From Streptomyces sp. T12 (GTDB taxonomy: Bacteria; Actinomycetota; Actinomycetes; Streptomycetales; Streptomycetaceae): a stretch of 64,000 nucleotides of DNA. Shown in pieces: positions 51,704 through 59,715 of the stretch (the stretch's first letter is position 1; every line of letters starts with the position of its first letter). Position numbers and translations under genes: made by a program. A model generated the notes under the pieces. That model saw only the letters and a program-made list of their open reading frames with translations, was not told the origin of the DNA and ran no database searches. The DNA is taken from the NCBI RefSeq assembly GCF_028736035.1, contig NZ_CP117866.1, positions 372,001 to 436,000 on the forward strand, in the 5' to 3' direction.

Positions 51704-51715
51704 TGAAAGGTTTCA
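51704..51715 (-). promoter_or_regulatory. LacI-type operator O1 of the rha importer arm
   Basis: TGAAAGGTTTCA, palindromic in its TGAA/TTCA arms. It lies just downstream of the predicted minus-strand start point and upstream of the ATPase gene, so a bound repressor would block elongation. Confidence 0.7.
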
Positions 51716-51729
51716 ACTTGGTTGCCGGG

Positions 51730-51759
51730 ACGTTAGGCACGGAGCGCATGTCACGTCAA
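51730..51759 (-). promoter_or_regulatory. Promoter of the rha importer arm
   Basis: On the minus strand, -35 TTGACG (51759-51754) and -10 TAACGT (51735-51730) are separated by 18 bp. The start point would fall near 51723, just before operator O1. Confidence 0.6.
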
Positions 51760-51769
51760 TGGGTCCGTG

Positions 51770-51784
51770 TCGAAAAAGTTTCGA
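51770..51784. promoter_or_regulatory. Middle palindrome O2 between the rha arms
   Basis: TCGAAA-AAG-TTTCGA, perfect 6-bp arms around three bases, placed between the two divergent promoters. Its odd-length centre differs from the other two sites, so it could bind the same LacI protein less well or a different regulator. Confidence 0.5.
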
Positions 51785-51833
51785 TGAATGAAGGTCACGG
51801 CCGAGTCACGAGAAGAACCCTTGGCCGTGGGGC

Positions 51834-51881
51834 TTGACACCCCTTCGAGGGACTCATACGTTCCCGTCTTGAATCGTTTCA
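51834..51881 (+). promoter_or_regulatory. Promoter and LacI operator O3 of the rha catabolic arm
   Basis: -35 TTGACA (51834-51839) and -10 TACGTT (51857-51862), 17 bp apart, close to the major vegetative consensus. The palindrome TGAATCGTTTCA (51870-51881), with the CG centre typical of LacI sites, covers the expected start point at about 51869. Repressor binding would directly occlude initiation. Confidence 0.75.
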
Positions 51882-51933
51882 CAGCGAAGCCGTTCAGAAG
51901 TCCTTCCGACCCGACGTCACAGGAGCCCTCAAA

Positions 51934-53094
51934 GTGACCGAGCTCGCCGCGGTGAAGGCCGCACTCAAGACCCAGGCAGTCGAAACGCCGTCGTGGGCGT
52001 ACGGGAACTCGGGGACGCGGTTCAAGGTGTTCGCCCAGCAGGGCGTTCCGCGTACGCCGTGGGAGAAGCTGGACGACGCCGCTCAGGTGCACGCGTTCAC
52101 GGGTGTCGCGCCGACCGTTGCCCTGCACATTCCGTGGGACAAGGTCGACGACTACGCGGCGCTGGCCAAGCACGCCGAAGAGCGTGGCGTGAAGCTGGGC
52201 GCGATCAACTCCAACACCTTCCAGGACGACGACTACAAGCTGGGCAGCATCTGCCATCCCGACGCGGTGGTGCGGCGCAAGGCCGTGGACCATCTGCTGG
52301 AGTGCGTCGACATCATGGACGCCACGGGGTCGCGGGATCTGAAGCTGTGGTTCGCGGACGGCACGAACTACCCCGGGCAGGACGACATCCGGGCTCGGCA
52401 GGACCGGCTGGCCGAGGGCCTCTCGCAGGTGTACGAGCGGCTGGGCGAAGGGCAGCGGATGCTGCTGGAGTACAAGTTCTTCGAGCCGGCGTTCTACACG
52501 ACGGACGTGCCGGACTGGGGGACGGCGTATGCGCACTGCCTGAAGCTCGGGGAGAAGGCCCAGGTCGTGGTCGACACCGGGCACCACGCGCCCGGGACCA
52601 ACATCGAGTTCATCGTCGCGACGCTGCTGCGGGAGGGGAAGCTCGGAGGGTTCGACTTCAACTCCCGGTTCTATGCGGATGACGACCTGATGGTGGGCGC
52701 CGCGGACCCGTTCCAGCTGTTCCGGATCATGTACGAGGTCGTGCGTGGGGGTGGGTTCTCTCCCGAGGTCGCGTTCATGCTCGACCAGTGCCACAACATC
52801 GAGGCGAAGATCCCGGCGATCATCCGGTCGGTGATGAACGTGCAGGAGGCCACGGCGAAGGCGCTCCTCGTGGACGGGGACGCGCTGAGTGCTGCCCAGC
52901 AGGCCGGGGATGTGCTCAGTGCGAATGCCGTGGTGATGGACGCGTACAACACGGATGTGCGGCCGTTGCTTGCCGAGGTGCGGGAGGAGATGGGGCTCGA
53001 CGCCGACCCCATTGCTGCGTACCGCCGGTCCGGGTGGGCCGAGAAGATCGTGGCTGAGCGGGTCGGTGGGGAGCAGGCCGGTTGGGGGGCCTGA
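51934..53094 (+). CDS. rhaI: L-rhamnose isomerase
   Basis: 386 residues from GTG 51934. TIM-barrel sugar isomerase of the RhaI type: [87 protein letters not shown] and [15 protein letters not shown], which include the metal-binding Glu, Asp and His residues. Converts L-rhamnose to L-rhamnulose. First gene of the catabolic arm. Confidence 0.96.
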   Translation: MTELAAVKAALKTQAVETPSWAYGNSGTRFKVFAQQGVPRTPWEKLDDAAQVHAFTGVAPTVALHIPWDKVDDYAALAKHAEERGVKLGAINSNTFQDDDYKLGSICHPDAVVRRKAVDHLLECVDIMDATGSRDLKLWFADGTNYPGQDDIRARQDRLAEGLSQVYERLGEGQRMLLEYKFFEPAFYTTDVPDWGTAYAHCLKLGEKAQVVVDTGHHAPGTNIEFIVATLLREGKLGGFDFNSRFYADDDLMVGAADPFQLFRIMYEVVRGGGFSPEVAFMLDQCHNIEAKIPAIIRSVMNVQEATAKALLVDGDALSAAQQAGDVLSANAVVMDAYNTDVRPLLAEVREEMGLDADPIAAYRRSGWAEKIVAERVGGEQAGWGA

Positions 53095-53126
53095 TTGCCG
53101 GGTCTCGTCTGCCGAATTCGATTCGT

Positions 53127-53216
53127 TGCAGGCTGCGGGCCATATGTGGCTGGTCGCGCCCGCGCGGCGGTAGCCGCAAATTCAACACAGCCCCGCGCCC
53201 CTGGAGGGGCGCTGCC
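53127..53216. repeat. Streptomyces-type intergenic palindromic repeat
   Basis: The stretch from GGCTGCGGGCCATATGTGG through TGGTCGCGCCCGCGCGGCGG, GCCGCAAATTCAACACAG and CCCCGCGCCCCTGG is very like a short repeat that recurs between genes in many Streptomyces genomes. It ends in the perfect palindrome GCGCCCCT-GG-AGGGGCGC (53195-53212). Here it sits inside the rha catabolic operon, between rhaI and the aldolase gene, where its hairpin may affect mRNA processing or read-through. Recognition is from memory of the pattern. Confidence 0.6.
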
Positions 53217-53247
53217 CGTCCCCTCTTCTCATAAGGACTGAACAGTC

Positions 53248-55287
53248 ATGGCAACCCATCCCGAAGCCGCCGCCCTCCTCGCCCGTTCCCATCGGCTCGG
53301 CTCCGACCCCCGCAACACCAACTACGCCGGCGGAAACGCCTCCGCCAAGGGCACCGACACCGACCCCGTCACCGGTGGTGACGTCGAGCTGATGTGGGTC
53401 AAGGGGTCCGGTGGTGATCTCGGGACGCTCACCGAGGCCGGGCTGGCCGTGCTGCGGCTGGACCGTATGCGGGCGCTCGTCGACGTCTATCCCGGCGTCG
53501 AGCGCGAGGACGAGATGGTCGCCGCCTTCGACTACTGCCTGCACGGCAAGGGCGGGGCCGCTCCCTCCATCGACACCGCCATGCACGGGCTCGTCGAGGC
53601 CGCGCACGTCGATCATCTGCACCCCGACTCCGGCATCGCGCTCGCCTGTGCCGCCGACGGCGAGAAGCTGACCGCCGAGTGTTTCGGTGACACCGTGGTG
53701 TGGGTGCCGTGGCGGCGGCCCGGGTTCCAGCTGGGGCTCGACATCGCCGCGGTCAAGGACGCCAACCCGCAGGCGATCGGGTGCATCCTCGGCGGGCACG
53801 GCATCACCGCCTGGGGCGACACCTCCGAGGAGTGCGAGCGCAACTCGCTGCACATCATCCGCACCGCCGAGGCGTTTCTCGCCGAGCGCGGGAAGCCGGA
53901 GCCCTTCGGGCCGGTGATCGAGGGGTACGCGGCGCTCGGCGCCGTCGAGCGGCGGGAGCGGGCCGCGGCGCTGGCGCCGGTCATCCGCAGCATCGCCTCC
54001 CAGGACCGGCCGCAGGTCGGTCACTTCACCGACTCCGAGGTCGTCCTCGACTTCCTCGCGAGCGCCGAGCACCCGCGCCTCGCGGCCCTGGGCACCTCGT
54101 GCCCGGACCACTTCCTGCGGACCAAGGTCCGGCCGCTCGTCCTCGACCTGCCGCCCACCGCTCCCCTCGACGAGGCCGTCGCCCGGCTCAAGGAGCTGCA
54201 CGCCGAGTACCGCGAGGAGTACGCCGCCTACTACCGGCGGCACGCGCTGCCCGACTCCCCCGCCATGCGCGGCGCCGACCCGGCGATCGTGCTGATCCCG
54301 GGGGTCGGCATGTTCAGCTTCGGCAAGGACAAGCAGACCGCCCGGGTCGCGGGTGAGTTCTATGTCAACGCCATCAATGTGATGCGGGGGGCGGAGGCTG
54401 TCTCGGCCTACGCGCCCATCGAGGAGTCGGAGAAGTTCCGTATCGAGTACTGGGCGCTGGAGGAGGCCAAGCTTCAGCGGATGCCTAAGCCCAAGCCGCT
54501 CGCGACGCGGGTCGCGCTCGTGACCGGCGCGGGCAGCGGGATCGGGAAGGCCATCGCGCAGCGGCTCGTCGCCGAGGGCGCGTGTGTGGTCGTCGCCGAT
54601 CTCAACGCCGAGAACGCCCAGGCCGTCGCCGAGGAGCTCGGCGGGTCCGACAAGGCCGTCGCGGTGACGGTCGACGTCACGTCCGAGGAGCAGATCGCCG
54701 AGGCCTTCAAGGCGGCGGTGCTGGCCTTCGGCGGGGTCGATCTGGTGGTCAACAACGCCGGTATCTCCATCTCCAAGCCGCTGCTGGAGACCTCGGCGAA
54801 GGACTGGGACCTGCAGCACGACATCATGGCGCGCGGTTCCTTCCTCGTGTCGCGGGAGGCGGCGCGCGTGATGATCGCTCAGCAGCTGGGCGGTGACATC
54901 GTCTACATCGCCTCGAAGAACGCCGTCTTCGCCGGACCCAACAACATCGCCTACTCCGCCACCAAGGCCGACCAGGCCCATCAAGTGCGGCTGCTCGCCG
55001 CCGAGTTGGGCGAGCACGCCATCCGCGTCAACGGGATCAACCCGGACGGCGTGGTACGTGGGTCCGGGATCTTCGCCGGTGGCTGGGGGGCCAAGCGGGC
55101 CGCCGTGTACGGGGTGGAGGAGGAGAAGTTGGGCGAGTTCTACGCCCAGCGGACCATCCTCAAGCGCGAGGTGCTCCCCGACCATGTCGCGAACGCCGTC
55201 TTCGCCCTCACCGGCGGGGACCTGACCCACACCACGGGACTGCACATCCCGGTCGACGCCGGCGTCGCGGCCGCCTTCCTGCGGTGA
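53248..55287 (+). CDS. rhaED: Bifunctional rhamnulose-1-phosphate aldolase / L-lactaldehyde dehydrogenase
   Basis: 679 residues. Residues 1-405: class II aldolase/adducin domain with zinc ligands in HVDHLHPDSG (His123, His125). Residues from about 419: SDR domain with VALVTGAGSGIGKAIAQRL, NNAGISI and YSATKADQ (Tyr-x3-Lys). The aldolase splits L-rhamnulose 1-phosphate into DHAP and L-lactaldehyde; the fused dehydrogenase oxidises the lactaldehyde to L-lactate. The AAGGA ribosome site follows the intergenic repeat. The stop overlaps the kinase start by four bases. Confidence 0.95.
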   Translation: MATHPEAAALLARSHRLGSDPRNTNYAGGNASAKGTDTDPVTGGDVELMWVKGSGGDLGTLTEAGLAVLRLDRMRALVDVYPGVEREDEMVAAFDYCLHGKGGAAPSIDTAMHGLVEAAHVDHLHPDSGIALACAADGEKLTAECFGDTVVWVPWRRPGFQLGLDIAAVKDANPQAIGCILGGHGITAWGDTSEECERNSLHIIRTAEAFLAERGKPEPFGPVIEGYAALGAVERRERAAALAPVIRSIASQDRPQVGHFTDSEVVLDFLASAEHPRLAALGTSCPDHFLRTKVRPLVLDLPPTAPLDEAVARLKELHAEYREEYAAYYRRHALPDSPAMRGADPAIVLIPGVGMFSFGKDKQTARVAGEFYVNAINVMRGAEAVSAYAPIEESEKFRIEYWALEEAKLQRMPKPKPLATRVALVTGAGSGIGKAIAQRLVAEGACVVVADLNAENAQAVAEELGGSDKAVAVTVDVTSEEQIAEAFKAAVLAFGGVDLVVNNAGISISKPLLETSAKDWDLQHDIMARGSFLVSREAARVMIAQQLGGDIVYIASKNAVFAGPNNIAYSATKADQAHQVRLLAAELGEHAIRVNGINPDGVVRGSGIFAGGWGAKRAAVYGVEEEKLGEFYAQRTILKREVLPDHVANAVFALTGGDLTHTTGLHIPVDAGVAAAFLR

Positions 55288-56747
55288 GCGCGGCCGTGAA
55301 GTCGTACGCCGCGGTCGACCTGGGCGCCTCCAGCGGGCGCGTCATGGTCGGCCGCGTCGGCCCCGACAGCCTGGAGCTGACCGAAGCGCACCGCTTCCGG
55401 AACCGGCCCGTGCGGGTGCCCGAAGGGCTGCGCTGGGATGTCCTCGCCCTGTACGCGGGGGTGCTGGAGGGGCTGCGGGCGGCCGGTGCCCACGGCGGTG
55501 GACGACTCGACTCCGTCGGCATCGACAGCTGGGCCGTGGACTACGGGCTGTTGGACGCCGACGGGGCACTGCTCGGCAATCCCGTGCACTACCGCGACTC
55601 CCGGACCGAGGGCGTCGCGGAGAAGGTGTGGGCGACCGTCCCGGCGGCGGAGTTGTACGCCGCCACCGGGTTGCAGTACGCGCCCTTCAACACCCTGTAC
55701 CAGCTGGCCGCCGCCCGGTCCTCGGCCCAACTGCCGTATGCCAAGCGGCTGTTGCTCATCCCCGACCTGCTGGCGTACTGGCTCACCGGCGAGCAGGGCA
55801 CCGAGCTCACCAACGCCTCCACCACCCAGCTGATCGACCCGCGGACGCGGGACTGGTCTTACGACATCGCCTCCCGGCTGGGCATCGACCTGGGCCTGTT
55901 CGCACCGCTCAGGCGACCCGGCGATCCCGCGGGGCTGCTGCGCGGCGAGGTGCTGGAGGAGACCGGGCTGAGCGGTCCGGTGCCGGTGACGGCGGTCGGG
56001 TCGCACGACACCGCGTCCGCCGTGGCCGCCGTCCCGGCCGAGGGCGAGCGGTTCGCGTACATCTGCACCGGCACCTGGTCGCTGGCGGGCCTCGAGCTGG
56101 GCGCCCCCGTGCTCACCGAGGAGAGCCGGGCCGCGAACTTCACCAACGAGCTGGGGCTGGACGGCACGGTCCGGTATCTGCGGAACATCATGGGGCTGTG
56201 GCTGCTCCAGGAGTGCGTACGGGCGTGGGGCGAACCCGATCTGGGCGGGCTGCTGCTCGACGCGTCCAAGGTGCCGGCGCTGCGGTCGGTCGTGGACGCG
56301 GGGGACGCGGCGTTCCTGGCGCCGGGGCGGATGCCGGAGCGGATCGCCGAGGCGTGCCGTGCCTCGGGGCAGCCGGTGCCCGCATCGCCCGCCGAGATCA
56401 CGCGCTGCATCCTCGACTCGCTCGCCCTCGCCCACCGCAGGGCGATCGCCGAGGCACAGCGGCTGGCCGACCATCCGGTCGACGTCGTGCACGTCGTCGG
56501 GGGCGGCACGCGCAACGCTCTGCTGTGCCAGCTGACCGCCGACGCCTGCGGGCTTCCGGTGGTGGCCGGCCCGACCGAGGCCGCCGCCCTCGGAAACGTC
56601 CTGGTCCAGGCACGGACCCACGGGCTGGTCGGCGACCTTGCCGACGGGCGGCGACTGCTCACCCGTACGCAGCCGTTGACCCGGTACGAGCCGCGGGGGG
56701 ACGCGGCGCGCTGGAGCGAGGCGGAGGCCCGGCTCACCCGAGGGTGA
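55284..56747 (+). CDS. rhaK: Rhamnulokinase
   Basis: 487 residues from GTG 55284 (GTGA overlap). FGGY-family carbohydrate kinase: YAAVDLGASSGRVMVGRV in the N-terminal ATPase fold, SVGIDSWAVDYGLLD with the catalytic Asp, ICTGTWSLAGLE and HVVGGGTRNALLCQLTADACGLPVVAGPTEAAALGN. Phosphorylates L-rhamnulose to L-rhamnulose 1-phosphate for the neighbouring aldolase. The gene order isomerase-aldolase-kinase and coupled starts indicate one operon. Confidence 0.95.
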   Translation: MSAAVKSYAAVDLGASSGRVMVGRVGPDSLELTEAHRFRNRPVRVPEGLRWDVLALYAGVLEGLRAAGAHGGGRLDSVGIDSWAVDYGLLDADGALLGNPVHYRDSRTEGVAEKVWATVPAAELYAATGLQYAPFNTLYQLAAARSSAQLPYAKRLLLIPDLLAYWLTGEQGTELTNASTTQLIDPRTRDWSYDIASRLGIDLGLFAPLRRPGDPAGLLRGEVLEETGLSGPVPVTAVGSHDTASAVAAVPAEGERFAYICTGTWSLAGLELGAPVLTEESRAANFTNELGLDGTVRYLRNIMGLWLLQECVRAWGEPDLGGLLLDASKVPALRSVVDAGDAAFLAPGRMPERIAEACRASGQPVPASPAEITRCILDSLALAHRRAIAEAQRLADHPVDVVHVVGGGTRNALLCQLTADACGLPVVAGPTEAAALGNVLVQARTHGLVGDLADGRRLLTRTQPLTRYEPRGDAARWSEAEARLTRG

Positions 56748-56788
56748 GCGGGGTCTCCCCCCGGCCGCGTGTCCGCATTACCCTGCAC

Positions 56789-56799
56789 TCATCCGATGA
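56789..56799. promoter_or_regulatory. Perfect dyad before lutA
   Basis: TCATC-C-GATGA, an exact inverted repeat, lies 20 bases before the lutA start and about 40 bases after the kinase stop, next to the self-complementary GATCGATC. FadR-type GntR proteins that control lactate genes use dyads of about this size. It may give lutABC its own promoter besides read-through from rha. Confidence 0.4.
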
Positions 56800-56818
56800 T
56801 CGATCACAAGGAGCCGCG

Positions 56819-57574
56819 ATGCGTGTCGCCCTGTTCCTGACCTGTGTCAACGACACGCTCTATCCGGACACCGGGCGCGCCGTGGTGAAACTGCTGACCA
56901 GGCTGGGCGTCGAGGTCGACTTCCCGATGGCCCAGACCTGCTGCGGGCAGGCGCACTACAACACCGGATACCGGCACGAGGCCGAGCCGCTGGCCCGGCA
57001 TTTCTCCGATGTCTTCGGGGAGTACGAGGCGATCGTCACCCCGTCCGGGTCGTGTGGGGCGATGGTGCGGGAGCTGTATCCGCGGATGGGTGAGCGGGCC
57101 CGGGCCGAGGGGCGCGGGGACACGCTCGCGGCGACGCTGGCGCCGGTGGTGCCGAAGACGTACGAGCTGACGGAGTTCCTGGTGGATGTGCTGAGGGTGA
57201 CGGACGTCGGGGCGTACTACCCGCACAAGGTCACCTATCACCCGACCTGTCACGGGCTGCGCGGCCTCGGCCTCGGCGACCGGCCCCGGCGGCTGCTCCA
57301 GGCCGTCAAGGGGCTGGAGCTGGCCGAGTTGCCGGGCGCCGACGAGTGCTGCGGCTTCGGCGGCACCTTCGCGCTGAAGAACGCCGATGTCTCGGCGGCG
57401 ATGGGTGCGGACAAGGTCCGCAACGCCGAGTCGACCGGCGCCGACGTGCTGTGCGCGGCGGACAACTCCTGTCTGATGCACATCGGCGGGACCATGGCCC
57501 GGCTGCGGACCGGTATGCGGCCGGTGCACATCGCGGAGATCCTGGCGAGCACGGAGGAGGAGCCGGCCGTATGA
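56819..57574 (+). CDS. lutA: L-lactate dehydrogenase complex subunit LutA (Fe-S)
   Basis: 251 residues; AAGGAG before ATG 56819. Two CCG domains: TCCGQAHYNTGY and ECCGFGGTFALK, each with C-C-G plus upstream Cys (SGSCGAM, HPTCHGLRG), which hold iron-sulfur clusters as in GlpC/HdrB-like proteins. With LutB and LutC it oxidises L-lactate to pyruvate. Follows rhaK with 71 bases between. Confidence 0.95.
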   Translation: MRVALFLTCVNDTLYPDTGRAVVKLLTRLGVEVDFPMAQTCCGQAHYNTGYRHEAEPLARHFSDVFGEYEAIVTPSGSCGAMVRELYPRMGERARAEGRGDTLAATLAPVVPKTYELTEFLVDVLRVTDVGAYYPHKVTYHPTCHGLRGLGLGDRPRRLLQAVKGLELAELPGADECCGFGGTFALKNADVSAAMGADKVRNAESTGADVLCAADNSCLMHIGGTMARLRTGMRPVHIAEILASTEEEPAV

Positions 57575-59058
57575 GCGGGACGTTCGTAGGGATGCCGGCC
57601 TTTCCGAAGGCCGCGCACGAGGCCGTACACGACCAGACCCTGCGCGGCAATCTGCGGCACGCCACGCACACCATCCGCGCCAAGCGGGCGAACGCCGTCG
57701 CGGAGGTGTCCGACTGGGCGCAGTTGCGGGAGGCCGGGAAGCGGATCAAGGACCATACGCTGCGTCATCTCGACCGGTATCTCGTGCAGTTGGAGGAGGC
57801 GGTCACGGCGGCCGGCGGTACGGTCCACTGGGCCGCGGACGCCGACGAGGCCAACCGGATCGTGGCGGACCTCGTCAAGGCGACCGGTGAGTCGGAGGTC
57901 GTCAAGGTCAAGTCGATGGCCACGCAGGAGATCGGGCTGAACGAGGCGCTGGAGGCGGAGGGCATCCGCGCCTACGAGACCGATCTCGCCGAGCTGATCG
58001 TGCAGTTGGGCAAGGACCGGCCTTCGCACATCCTCGTTCCGGCGATCCATCGCAACCGGGCTGAGATCCGGGACATCTTCGAGCGCGAGATGAGCGAGTG
58101 GGGCCGCCCAGCCCCCGAGGGACTCACCGACACCCCCGCCGAACTCGCCGAGGCCGCCCGACTGCACCTGCGCGAGAAGTTCCTGCGGGCCAAGGTCGGC
58201 ATCTCCGGCGCCAACTTCATGGTCGCCGAGACCGGCACGCTGGTGGTCGTGGAGTCCGAGGGCAACGGGCGGATGTGCCTGACCCTGCCCGAGACGCTGA
58301 TCTCGGTCGTCGGCATCGAGAAGATCGTGCCCACGTGGCGGGACCTGGAGGTGTTCCTGCAGACACTCCCCCGCTCCTCCACCGCCGAGCGCATGAACCC
58401 GTACACGTCGATGTGGACCGGCACGACAGACTCCGAAACGGCTGACGGCCCGCAGGACTTCCACCTCGTCCTGCTCGACAACGGCCGCACGGACACGCTC
58501 GCCGACGAGGTCGGCCGCCAGGCCCTGCGCTGCATCCGCTGCTCGGCGTGCCTCAACGTGTGCCCGGTGTACGAGCGGGCCGGCGGGCATGCGTACGGCT
58601 CGGTCTACCCGGGCCCGATCGGCGCCATCCTCAGCCCTCAACTGAGGGGCGTGGCAAGCGAGATCGACGCCTCGCTGCCGTATGCGTCGTCGTTGTGCGG
58701 TGCCTGCTACGAGGTGTGCCCGGTCGCCATCGACATCCCCGAGGTGCTGGTGCATCTGCGGGAGCGGGTGGTGCAGGGCGGCCAGGTGACCGCGCGGGGC
58801 AACAAGGTGGTGCTGAAGCCGGCGAAGGGGCATGCCGCCGAGCGGGCCGCGATGCGGGCGGCGCGCTGGGCGTTCAGCCATCCCGGTGCTCTGCGCACCG
58901 GTCAGCGGCTCGCCTCGCGCACCCGCCGCCTGCATCCCCGGTCGCTGCCGGGCCCGGGCAAGGCGTGGAGCGACAGCCGGGATCTGCCGACGGTGCCCGC
59001 GGAGCCCTTCCGGGACTGGTGGCAGCGTACGCAGGGCGCGAAGGACGGTGCGAAGTGA
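57571..59058 (+). CDS. lutB: L-lactate dehydrogenase complex subunit LutB (4Fe-4S)
   Basis: 495 residues; start ATGA overlaps the lutA stop. N-terminal LUD domain (VVKVKSMATQEIGLNEAL, GISGANFMVAETGTLVVVESEGNGRMC, then VVGIEKIVPTWRDLEVFL). A ferredoxin-like segment follows with CIRCSACLNVCPVYERAGGH and CGACYEVCPVAIDIPEVL for two 4Fe-4S clusters. Electron-transferring core of the lactate-oxidising complex. Confidence 0.96.
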   Translation: MSGTFVGMPAFPKAAHEAVHDQTLRGNLRHATHTIRAKRANAVAEVSDWAQLREAGKRIKDHTLRHLDRYLVQLEEAVTAAGGTVHWAADADEANRIVADLVKATGESEVVKVKSMATQEIGLNEALEAEGIRAYETDLAELIVQLGKDRPSHILVPAIHRNRAEIRDIFEREMSEWGRPAPEGLTDTPAELAEAARLHLREKFLRAKVGISGANFMVAETGTLVVVESEGNGRMCLTLPETLISVVGIEKIVPTWRDLEVFLQTLPRSSTAERMNPYTSMWTGTTDSETADGPQDFHLVLLDNGRTDTLADEVGRQALRCIRCSACLNVCPVYERAGGHAYGSVYPGPIGAILSPQLRGVASEIDASLPYASSLCGACYEVCPVAIDIPEVLVHLRERVVQGGQVTARGNKVVLKPAKGHAAERAAMRAARWAFSHPGALRTGQRLASRTRRLHPRSLPGPGKAWSDSRDLPTVPAEPFRDWWQRTQGAKDGAK

Positions 59059-59705
59059 GCAGCAGGGACAGGATCCTGGGCCGGGTGCGGCGCGCGCTGG
59101 CGGACGTGGCGGCCGAACGACAGGACGACACGCCGTACGAGCAGGCCGTTCCCCGCGACTATCTGCGCGAGCACGGGGAGCGCTCAGTCGCGGAGACGGT
59201 CGATCTGCTGGCCGAGAACCTGGCGGACTACCGGGCCGTGGTGCACCGCTGCACGGCCGCCGACCTCCCGGCGACGATCGCCGGGATGCTCGCCGCGCGG
59301 GGTGCGAAGACGGTGCTCGTGCCGCCGGGGCTGGAGCCCGAGTGGCTCTCGGCGGCCGACGCGGAGCGGATCCCGGACCGGACGGAGAGCACCCCGGACG
59401 AACTGGACCGGATCGACAGTGTGGTCACGGCGTGCGCGGTGGCCGTCGCCGAGACCGGCACCCTCGTCCTGGACGGCTCGGCCGACCAGGGACGTCGCCG
59501 CATCACCCTCGTCCCCGACCACCACATCTGTGTCGTACGGGTCCCCGAACAGGTCGTGTCGTCCGTCCCGCAGGCCCTCGAACGCCTCGATCCCGCCCGC
59601 CCGTTGACGTGGATCTCGGGCCCCTCGGCGACCAGTGACATCGAGCTGGACCGGGTCGAGGGGGTGCACGGTCCGCGCACCCTGGAGGTCGTCCTCGTCG
59701 ACTGA
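59055..59705 (+). CDS. lutC: L-lactate dehydrogenase complex subunit LutC
   Basis: 216 residues from GTG 59055 (GTGA overlap with lutB). LUD domain: RDRILGRVRRALADVA at the start, VVTACAVAVAETGTLVLDGSADQGRRRITLVPDHHICVV and WISGPSATSDIELDRVEGVHGPRTLEVVLVD at the end, the family signature. Third subunit of the LutABC complex. Ends the operon, tail to tail with the Rieske-FAD gene. Confidence 0.95.
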   Translation: MSSRDRILGRVRRALADVAAERQDDTPYEQAVPRDYLREHGERSVAETVDLLAENLADYRAVVHRCTAADLPATIAGMLAARGAKTVLVPPGLEPEWLSAADAERIPDRTESTPDELDRIDSVVTACAVAVAETGTLVLDGSADQGRRRITLVPDHHICVVRVPEQVVSSVPQALERLDPARPLTWISGPSATSDIELDRVEGVHGPRTLEVVLVD

Positions 59706-59715
59706 GTGATTCGCC

